A DNA stretch of 64,000 nt from Rhodopseudomonas sp. AAP120 (GTDB lineage Bacteria; Pseudomonadota; Alphaproteobacteria; Rhizobiales; Xanthobacteraceae). Shown here one piece after another: positions 57,616-64,000 of this stretch. A model generated the notes under the pieces. The model ran no database searches and was not told the DNA's origin. It saw only the letters and a program-made list of their open reading frames with translations. Numbering within the stretch: position 1 is the first letter of the stretch; the number at the start of each line of letters is the position of its first letter. The stretch is from NCBI RefSeq assembly GCF_001295845.1, contig NZ_LJIC01000061.1, forward strand, positions 46,901 through 110,900, written 5' to 3'. The translations under genes were made by a program, and so were the position numbers.

Positions 57616-59328
57616 ATGAGCGCCAGCGCGGCCGAAGCCGACTATCTTACCAAGTTGCACGATCTCTGGGCCAAGGCCTGGCCCAAGGGCCTGCCGACGC
57701 AGCCGAAATATCCCCACGGCGAAATCGCGTTGAGCGAATATCTGCGCGCATGGGCGAAGCGCGCGCCGGAGCGACCGGCCGTGATCTTCTACGGCCACGT
57801 CACCACTTATGCGGAGCTCGATCAGCTCAGCGACCGGTTCGCCGCGCTGCTGATGCAGAAGGGTGTGCGAAAGGGCGACCGCGTCGCGGTGTTCCTGCCG
57901 AACTGCCCGCAGTTTCACATCGTATTCTTCGGCATCCTCAAGCTCGGCGCGATCCATGTGCCGGTGAGCCCGCTGTCGCGCGCGTTCGAGCTGTCCTACG
58001 AACTTAACGACACTGATGCCGAAGTGATCGTAGCGCTCGATCAGCTCGCCCCGGTGGTCGATCAGGTGCGCGGCGAGACCAAGCTGCGCGAGGTGATCGT
58101 CACCAGCTTCGCCGACGTGATCCCTGCGACGCCGTCGATCCCGGTGCCGGACTCCGTCCGCGGCCCGCGCGTGGCTGTGGCCGGCGCAACCGATCTGCTG
58201 CCGACGCTGGCGGCAATGACTGCGCCGGAGCCGCTGCCGCCGGCCTCGCTCGACGACGTCGCGGCGCTGAACTACACCGGTGGCACGACGGGCATGCCGA
58301 AGGGCTGTGTCCATACGCAGGGCGACATGGTGTACACCGCCGCCGCCAATCACGGCATCTCGGTTGTCGCCGACGAGCACAGCGTGTTTCTGTCGTTCTT
58401 TCCCGAGTTCTGGATCGCCGGCGAGAATTTCGGCCTGATCTTCCCGCTGTTCGCCGGCGCCACGCTGGTGCTGCTGGCGCGCTGGGATGCGCTCGGCGTG
58501 CTGTCGGCGATCGATCGCTACAAGGTTGGCGTCACCGCGATGCCTGTCGACGGCGCGGTCGAGCTGATGGACCATCCGCGCTTCAAGGAGTTCGACCTGT
58601 CGTCGCTGAAGCAGGTGCGCGTCGTCTCCTTCGTCAAGAAGCTCAATCCGGACTATCGCAAGCGCTGGAAGGATCTCACCGGCACGATCCTCACCGAAGC
58701 CTCGTGGGGCATGACCGAGACCCACACATCGAACACCTTCACGGTCGGCTTCCAGCGCGATGATTTCGACCTGAACTCGCAGCCGATCTTCGTCGGCCTG
58801 CCGGTGCCGGGCGCCGAATTCAAGATCACCGACTTCGAAACCGGCGAGCTGGTGCCGCTCGGCAGCGAAGGCGAGATCCGGGTGCGGACGCCGTCGCTGC
58901 TGAAGAGTTACTGGAACAAGCCGGAGGCGACCGCGCAGTCCCTGGTCGACGGCTGGCTGCGCACCGGCGACATCGGCACCATCGATCCGCAGGGCTTTCT
59001 GCATTTCCTCGGCCGGCGCAAAGAGATGCTCAAGGTCAAGGGCATGAGCGTGTTTCCGCCGGAGATCGAAGCGCTGCTCGGCCAGCATCCCGCAGTGCTG
59101 GGCTCCGGCGTGGTCGGCCGCGACGATGCGGGCAAGGGTCAGGTGCCGGTGGCGTTCATCCAGCTCAAGCCGGAAGCCGAGGGCAGCATCACGCCGGCCG
59201 AGTTGCAGGCCTGGTGCGCCGAGCGGATGGCGGTCTACAAAGTGCCGGAGATCCGCATCATCGACGCCTTGCCGATGACTGCGACCGGCAAAGTGAAGAA
59301 GCAAGAACTCAACGCCGACGCGCGCTGA
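57616..59328 (+). CDS. AMP-forming acyl-CoA synthetase
   Basis: A 570-residue ANL-family enzyme. AMP-binding motif YTGGTTGMPKG (~220), WGMTETHTSN, GWLRTGDIG and the C-terminal KVKGMSVFPPEIEALLG, ATGKVKKQEL with the catalytic Lys. It activates an unknown carboxylic acid with ATP and CoA. It starts 28 bases after the transporter operon and leads into the carboxylase gene. Confidence 0.92.
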   Translation: MSASAAEADYLTKLHDLWAKAWPKGLPTQPKYPHGEIALSEYLRAWAKRAPERPAVIFYGHVTTYAELDQLSDRFAALLMQKGVRKGDRVAVFLPNCPQFHIVFFGILKLGAIHVPVSPLSRAFELSYELNDTDAEVIVALDQLAPVVDQVRGETKLREVIVTSFADVIPATPSIPVPDSVRGPRVAVAGATDLLPTLAAMTAPEPLPPASLDDVAALNYTGGTTGMPKGCVHTQGDMVYTAAANHGISVVADEHSVFLSFFPEFWIAGENFGLIFPLFAGATLVLLARWDALGVLSAIDRYKVGVTAMPVDGAVELMDHPRFKEFDLSSLKQVRVVSFVKKLNPDYRKRWKDLTGTILTEASWGMTETHTSNTFTVGFQRDDFDLNSQPIFVGLPVPGAEFKITDFETGELVPLGSEGEIRVRTPSLLKSYWNKPEATAQSLVDGWLRTGDIGTIDPQGFLHFLGRRKEMLKVKGMSVFPPEIEALLGQHPAVLGSGVVGRDDAGKGQVPVAFIQLKPEAEGSITPAELQAWCAERMAVYKVPEIRIIDALPMTATGKVKKQELNADAR

Positions 59329-59370
59329 TCGCGCGGCGGCGCTGCCGATGATTGGGATGAGGAAAGTCGC

Positions 59371-62300
59371 ATGTCGTTTCGTAAGTTACTGATCGCCAAC
59401 CGCGGCGAGATCGCGATCCGCATCGCGCGGGCCGCGGCCGATGCCGGGCTCGCCAGTGTGGCGATCTATCCGAATGACGATGCGGCGTCGCTGCATCTGC
59501 GCATTGCCGACGAGGCGCGCGAGATTCCGGGCCGCGGCGCAAGGGCTTATCTCGATATCGAGGCCGTGATTGAAGCCGCCAAGGCGGCGCATTGCGACGC
59601 GCTGCATCCCGGCTATGGCTTCCTCAGCGAGAACGCCGACCTGGCCCGGCGCTGCGCCGAGGAAGGTATCCGGTTCATTGGTCCGTCGCCCGAAGCCTTG
59701 AGGCTATTCGGTGACAAAGTTGCGGCACGGCAACTTGCCAAGAAGTCGGGAGTGCCAATCATTGCCGGCACCCAGGGGCCGTCGACGCTGGAGGACATCC
59801 AGGCATTTTTCGCCTCGCTCGGGGCCAATGCGGCGGTGATGATCAAGGCGATGGCCGGCGGCGGCGGCCGCGGCATGCGGGTGGTCGAGCGCGCCGAAGA
59901 TCTCGGCGAAGCGTTTGCGCGCTGTCAGTCCGAAGCCAAGGCGGCGTTCGGCAGTGACGGCGTCTATGCCGAGCGGCTGATCCGCAATGCGCGGCATATC
60001 GAAGTGCAGATCATCGGCGATCAGCACGGTGCGATCAGCCATCTGTGGGAGCGCGAGTGCACGATCCAGCGCCGCAACCAGAAACTGGTCGAGATCGCAC
60101 CGAGCCCCTCGCTGAGTGATGCACTACGCAGCCGCATCGTCGAGTCGGCGGTGAAGCTGGCCAAGGCGGCGAACTACGACAGTCTCGGCACCTTCGAGTT
60201 CCTGGTCGATGGCGACGGCGGTGATGGGGAGGGCGCGTTCGCGTTCATCGAAGCCAATCCGCGGCTGCAGGTCGAGCACACGGTCACCGAGGAAGTGCTC
60301 GGGGTCGATCTGGTCCGCTCGCAGATTGCGGTGGCGGGCGGCGCGACGCTTAGTTCTCTAGGGCTCGAGCAGGCGAACGTGCCGCGGCCGCGCGGCTTTG
60401 CGATCCAGCTCCGCGTGAACATGGAGACGATGGATGCGAGCGGCGCGACGCATCCGAGCGGCGGCATCCTCGGCGTGTTCGAACCGCCGGCTGGGCCGGG
60501 CGTCCGCGTCGATACGTTCGGCTATGCGGGCTACAAGACCAGCGCGGCGTTCGACTCGCTGCTCGCCAAGGTGATCGTGCACGCGCCCGGGCAATGGCCC
60601 GATGCGGTCGCCAAGGCGACGCGGACGCTGCGCGAATTCCGAATCGCCGGCGTCGAGACGAATAGTGCGCTGCTGCAGGCGATCCTGGCGCATCCGGATT
60701 TCAAGGCCAATCGCGTCAGCACCGCGTTCATCGATCGCAACGTCGCCGATTTGGTCGCCGCCGCCGAGAAGCTCGGCGCGCCGCTGGTGGCGCTGCCGGG
60801 CGGCGAGGTTCAGCAGGGGCACAGCAAGGCCGCGGCTGAAGCTGCGCCGGAAGGCGCGGTGTCGATCGTCGCGCCGCTGCAGGGCACGGTGGTGGCGATC
60901 ACCGTCGCGGAAGGCGACGTGGTGCGGCCGGGGCAGCAGCTCGCGGTGCTCGAATCGATGAAGATGGAGCATCTCGTCACGGCCGAGCAGGGCGGCCGCA
61001 TCCGCCGCATCGTCACTGCCGATGGCGTGACGCTGATGCAGGGCGAAGCGATCCTGTATCTCGAGCCGCTCGACGTCGAGGGCGATCAGGCGGCCGAGGA
61101 AGCCGAGATCGATCTCGACGCGATCCGCCCCGACCTCGCCGAAATGCTGGCGCGGCAGGGCAACACGCTCGATGAGAACAGGCCGGACTCGGTCGCGCGG
61201 CGGCGCAAGACCAATCAGCGCACTGCGCGCGAGAACATCGCGCAGCTGGTCGACGAAGGCTCGTTCATGGAATACGGCAGCCTGGCGATCGCCGGCCAGC
61301 GCCGCCGCCGCGCGCTCGACGATTTGATCAAGAACACGCCCGCCGACGGTCTCGTCGCCGGCGTCGCCACCGTGAACGCCAAGCAGTTCGGCGAGCACGA
61401 CGCGCGCTGCATGGTGATCTCCTACGACTACACGGTTCTGGCCGGCACCCAGGGCCACATGAACCACAAGAAGATCGACCGCATGCTGACGCTGGTCGAG
61501 CAATGGAAGATGCCGCTGGTGTTCTACGCCGAAGGCGGCGGCGGCCGGCCCGGCGACACCGACCGGCTCGGCCTCACCGGCCTGGACGGGCCGTCCTTCG
61601 TGCAGTTCGCCAAGCTGTCGGGTCTCGTGCCGGTGATCGGCGTCGTTTCCGGCTATTGCTTCGCCGGCAACGCCGCGATGCTCGGCTGCTGCGATGTGAT
61701 CATCGCGACGCAAAATGCCTCGATCGGCATGGGCGGCCCGGCGATGATCGAGGGCGGCGGCCTCGGCGTGTATCACCCGGCCGAAGTCGGCCCGGTGTCG
61801 TTCCAGTCGCCGAACGGCGTCGTCGATATCCTGGTCGAGGACGAGGAGGAGGCGACGCGGGTCGCGCAGAAGTATCTGTCCTACTTCCAGGGGCCGGTCG
61901 CCGAGTGGCGCGCCGCGGATCAGCGGCTGCTGCGCCGCGCGATCCCGGAGAACCGGCTGCGGGTCTACGACATCCGCCACGTCATCGAGCTGATCGCCGA
62001 CGAGGATTCGGTGCTGGAAATCCGCCGCGATTTCGGCGTCGGCATCGTCACCGCCTTCATCCGCATCGAGGGCAAGCCGTTCGGGCTGATCGCCAACAAT
62101 CCAAAACATCTCGGCGGCGCGATCGATGCGCCGGCCGGCGACAAGGCGGCGCGCTTCCTGCAGCTGTGCGATGCGTTCGACATTCCGATCGTGTCGCTGT
62201 GCGACACGCCCGGCTTCATGGTCGGCCCCGAAGCGGAGAAGACCGCCATCGTCCGCCACGTCGCCCGAATGTTCGTCACCGGCGCGAGCCTCACGGTGCC

Positions 62301-62679
62301 GCTGTTCGGCATCGTGCTGCGCAAGGGCTACGGCCTCGGTGCGCAGTCGATGATCGGCGGCGGCTTCCACGCCTCGTTCTTCACCGCGGCGTGGCCGACC
62401 GGTGAGTTCGGTGGCATGGGGCTGGAAGGCTACGTGCGGCTCGGCTTCCGCAAGGAGATGGAGGCGATCGCCGATCCGGTCGAGCGCGAGACCTACTACA
62501 AGAACAAGGTCGCCGAGATGTACGCCAACGGCAAGGCGACCTCGATCGCCTCGGTGTTCGAGATCGACAACGTGATCGACCCGGCCGAGACACGGCGCTG
62601 GATCATGGCCGGCCTGCGCTCGGTGCCGACGCCGCCGGAGCGTACCGAACGCAAGCGGCCCTGTGTCGACACCTGGTAA
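59371..62679 (+). CDS. Single-chain biotin-dependent acyl-CoA carboxylase
   Basis: A 1102-residue protein with all parts on one chain. Biotin carboxylase (~1-455): MSFRKLLIANRGEIAIRIAR, MIKAMAGGGGRGMRVV, EANPRLQVEHTVTEE. Biotin carrier (~495-565): ESMKMEH with biotinylated Lys531. Carboxyltransferase (~600-1095): GSFMEYGSLAIAGQRRRR, GGGRPGDTDRLG and DTPGFMVGPEAEKTA. This BC-BCCP-CT layout is that of long-chain acyl-CoA carboxylases. It carboxylates an acyl-CoA, probably the product of the synthetase upstream. Confidence 0.92.
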   Translation: MSFRKLLIANRGEIAIRIARAAADAGLASVAIYPNDDAASLHLRIADEAREIPGRGARAYLDIEAVIEAAKAAHCDALHPGYGFLSENADLARRCAEEGIRFIGPSPEALRLFGDKVAARQLAKKSGVPIIAGTQGPSTLEDIQAFFASLGANAAVMIKAMAGGGGRGMRVVERAEDLGEAFARCQSEAKAAFGSDGVYAERLIRNARHIEVQIIGDQHGAISHLWERECTIQRRNQKLVEIAPSPSLSDALRSRIVESAVKLAKAANYDSLGTFEFLVDGDGGDGEGAFAFIEANPRLQVEHTVTEEVLGVDLVRSQIAVAGGATLSSLGLEQANVPRPRGFAIQLRVNMETMDASGATHPSGGILGVFEPPAGPGVRVDTFGYAGYKTSAAFDSLLAKVIVHAPGQWPDAVAKATRTLREFRIAGVETNSALLQAILAHPDFKANRVSTAFIDRNVADLVAAAEKLGAPLVALPGGEVQQGHSKAAAEAAPEGAVSIVAPLQGTVVAITVAEGDVVRPGQQLAVLESMKMEHLVTAEQGGRIRRIVTADGVTLMQGEAILYLEPLDVEGDQAAEEAEIDLDAIRPDLAEMLARQGNTLDENRPDSVARRRKTNQRTARENIAQLVDEGSFMEYGSLAIAGQRRRRALDDLIKNTPADGLVAGVATVNAKQFGEHDARCMVISYDYTVLAGTQGHMNHKKIDRMLTLVEQWKMPLVFYAEGGGGRPGDTDRLGLTGLDGPSFVQFAKLSGLVPVIGVVSGYCFAGNAAMLGCCDVIIATQNASIGMGGPAMIEGGGLGVYHPAEVGPVSFQSPNGVVDILVEDEEEATRVAQKYLSYFQGPVAEWRAADQRLLRRAIPENRLRVYDIRHVIELIADEDSVLEIRRDFGVGIVTAFIRIEGKPFGLIANNPKHLGGAIDAPAGDKAARFLQLCDAFDIPIVSLCDTPGFMVGPEAEKTAIVRHVARMFVTGASLTVPLFGIVLRKGYGLGAQSMIGGGFHASFFTAAWPTGEFGGMGLEGYVRLGFRKEMEAIADPVERETYYKNKVAEMYANGKATSIASVFEIDNVIDPAETRRWIMAGLRSVPTPPERTERKRPCVDTW

Positions 62680-62690
62680 GGGAGCAAACG

Positions 62691-63638
62691 ATGAGCACAG
62701 CCGCTTTCGACACGTCCATCGACGACACCGGCACCGCGTTGGCCGGCCCGTGGCGCCAGCCGCGACAGATGCTGCACGCGCAGGTCTACGATTCGCACGC
62801 CTCGATTCACGACGACGCCACCGCGCAGAAGCTCGGCTTCAAGGGCGGCACCATCGAGGGCCCGACGCATTTCAGCCAGTTTGCCCCGCTGGGCGAACGG
62901 CTGTGGGGCCGCGAGTGGTTCGAGACCGGCTGCCTCTCGGCGCATTATCGTAACGCCGCGTATGAAGGCGAAGAGGTTCAGGCGATCGTCGACAAGCCGG
63001 CGAACGGCGCGCGCCATACGACCATCCGCATGGTCAAGCGTGACGGCACCGAAGTGCTGCGCGGCAGTGCATCGGTCGGCACGGATGCGCCGCCGTCGGC
63101 GCTCGATCAGCGGCTCACCGAGCTGAAGCCGCTCACCGACGCGGTGATCCTGCGCGACATCACGGTCGGCATGACCACCAAGCCGCAGACCGTGAAGATG
63201 GACGCCGACCAGCACATGGGCGAGCTGTATCCGTTCTCGCTGGCCGATAAGCTCAAGGTGATCACCGAGCCGTCGCCGTATTATCACGCCGCCTCGCCGT
63301 GGGGACGGCCGATCATTCCGATGGAGATGCTGAGCGTGCTGTTCCAGCACGTCAGCAAGCAGGACGGCCTGCCGGTACGTGGCCCCGCCGTCGGCCTGTT
63401 CGCCGATCAGGAAATCCGGCTGATCGCCGGCCCGCTGTTCGTCGGCGAGAGCTACCGGATCCAGCGCAAGGTTGTTGCGCTGTCCGGCAGCAAACGCACC
63501 GAAAGCCTGTGGGCGCGCACCGAAGCCTTCGACAGCAGCGGCCGCCTGGTCGCCACCATGCTGCTGAATTCGGCGACGCTGAAGGACTCTTATGCCGCCT
63601 ATGAGCAGGAATATGCGGAGCTGAAGAAGGGCGCGTAG
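62691..63638 (+). CDS. Hotdog-fold (MaoC-like) hypothetical protein
   Basis: A 315-residue protein with GGGAG seven bases before the ATG. The N-terminal half has a MaoC/hotdog pattern (AQKLGFKGGTIEGPTHFSQF), and a second hotdog-like region follows (GRPIIPMEMLSVLFQH, ESYRIQRKVVALSGSKRTES). Double-hotdog proteins often hydrate enoyl-CoA or act as thioesterases. It is 11 bases after the carboxylase stop, so a role on the same CoA ester is likely. No active-site assignment is made. Confidence 0.75.
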   Translation: MSTAAFDTSIDDTGTALAGPWRQPRQMLHAQVYDSHASIHDDATAQKLGFKGGTIEGPTHFSQFAPLGERLWGREWFETGCLSAHYRNAAYEGEEVQAIVDKPANGARHTTIRMVKRDGTEVLRGSASVGTDAPPSALDQRLTELKPLTDAVILRDITVGMTTKPQTVKMDADQHMGELYPFSLADKLKVITEPSPYYHAASPWGRPIIPMEMLSVLFQHVSKQDGLPVRGPAVGLFADQEIRLIAGPLFVGESYRIQRKVVALSGSKRTESLWARTEAFDSSGRLVATMLLNSATLKDSYAAYEQEYAELKKGA

Positions 63639-64000
63639 CACGAGCGCCGAGCTAGAGCAGTTCATCCCTTGATCGAAGCGGTGCCGAACATCTGGTGAAA
63701 GCGAGTTTTCGGGCAAAGAGTTTCCACGTCATTGCGAGCGAAGCGAAGCAATCCAGCTCCGTGCACTGCGCTGGATTGCTTCGTCGCTTCGCTCCTCGCA
63801 ATGACGAAGTCGTAGTCCTGTCGCTTGCCCGAACTCACAACGTCCAGCTTTCGTGCGTTCCAAAGTGCCCGTTCTAATTCCATCAGAACCGCAAATGCTC
63901 CAGCAACCTCGCGTCAGTCTCCTGCGTTCGTCGTGGCCGGGCTTGTCCCGGCCATCCACGTCTTTCTCCCGGCCGATGGTTGAAGGCGTGGATGGCCGGG
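63639..64000. other. Intergenic region with two dispersed repeats
   Basis: No gene supported. A long inverted repeat (GTCATTGCGAGCGAAGCGAAG... and its reverse, 63728-63804) and a GTGGCCGGG-CTTGT-CCCGGCCA repeat (63933-63953), plus GGATGGCCGGG at the right edge, are dispersed families. The first could also be a terminator-like stem for the preceding gene. Confidence 0.7.

Noticed and set aside
57514..59304. Minus-strand open frame (about 600 codons) over the acyl-CoA synthetase
   Set aside because: Antisense to a well-defined enzyme, with low-complexity Arg/His/Gln content.
60358..62370. Long minus-strand open frame (about 670 codons) over the carboxylase gene
   Set aside because: The plus strand has all carboxylase motifs; this frame has none and its composition is that of an antisense shadow.
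63662..63883. Short frames on both strands near the right edge
   Set aside because: They are made of a dispersed inverted repeat and contain its translation (NEVETL/CEERSDEAIQ-type), not a gene.

Overview
The window is high-GC DNA (mostly 62-68% G+C by eye) from an alphaproteobacterium. Cytochrome bo3 genes followed by a surf1-like gene and a RegB/RegA (PrrBA, ActSR, RegSR) two-component pair, plus several short palindromic repeat families that I associate with Rhodopseudomonas and Bradyrhizobium, suggest Rhodopseudomonas or a close Nitrobacteraceae relative. The genus is an inference.

Positions 1 to about 29,905 are one end of a Mu-like transposable prophage, read right to left. The window cuts it inside the tail genes, so the other phage end is not visible. 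From the visible end inward there is a secreted-protein gene and a Cro/C1-type repressor on the + strand, then an operator region and a long minus-strand operon. The early part holds a Ner-like regulator, a ParB-like protein, a MuA-type DDE transposase, a MuB-type AAA ATPase, winged-helix proteins, a protein built on DnaA domain IV, a DUF3164 protein, an adenine-methyltransferase-like protein and GemA. A Mor/C-type activator comes next. The lysis cassette follows: amidase endolysin, a small membrane protein, and overlapping inner and outer spanins. Then come head genes (gp25 to gp29-like, terminase, portal, gpF, protease-scaffold, decoration protein, major capsid) and tail and baseplate genes (DUF1320, gp37-like, V, W, J, I). 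Nearly all neighbours overlap by 1 to 4 bases at ATGA, GTGA or TGATG junctions. Between the decoration and major capsid genes lies a complete initiator-type tRNA-Met gene, the most unexpected item in the prophage. Two 20-base repeats 118 bases apart next to a terminal ...TTACA look like transposase-binding sites at the phage end.

Positions 29.9 to 35.4 kb are host DNA: a signal-peptide STN-domain protein, a GNAT acetyltransferase, a phosphotransferase (APH/FadE36-like) gene with a one-base frameshift, a short-chain dehydrogenase and an MFS transporter. A shared terminator separates the last two.

Positions 35.4 to 43.96 kb hold a respiratory and regulatory cluster: cyoABCD, surf1-like, regB-like, regA-like (mostly overlapping) and a carboxyl-terminal protease. 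A perfect 9+1+9 palindrome lies between the divergent MFS gene and cyoA.

Positions 44.2 to 63.6 kb are uptake and catabolism genes on the + strand, apart from one GntR regulator. They comprise an amino-acid-type binding protein, a fused permease-ATPase, a stand-alone acetamidase/formamidase, an AraC-acetamidase fusion, a RidA protein, a complete peptide/nickel-type ABC transporter, an acyl-CoA synthetase, a single-chain biotin-dependent acyl-CoA carboxylase and a hotdog-type protein. Together they suggest import and hydrolysis of an amide or peptide-like compound, then CoA activation and carboxylation; the substrate is unknown. The last 360 bases are intergenic repeats.
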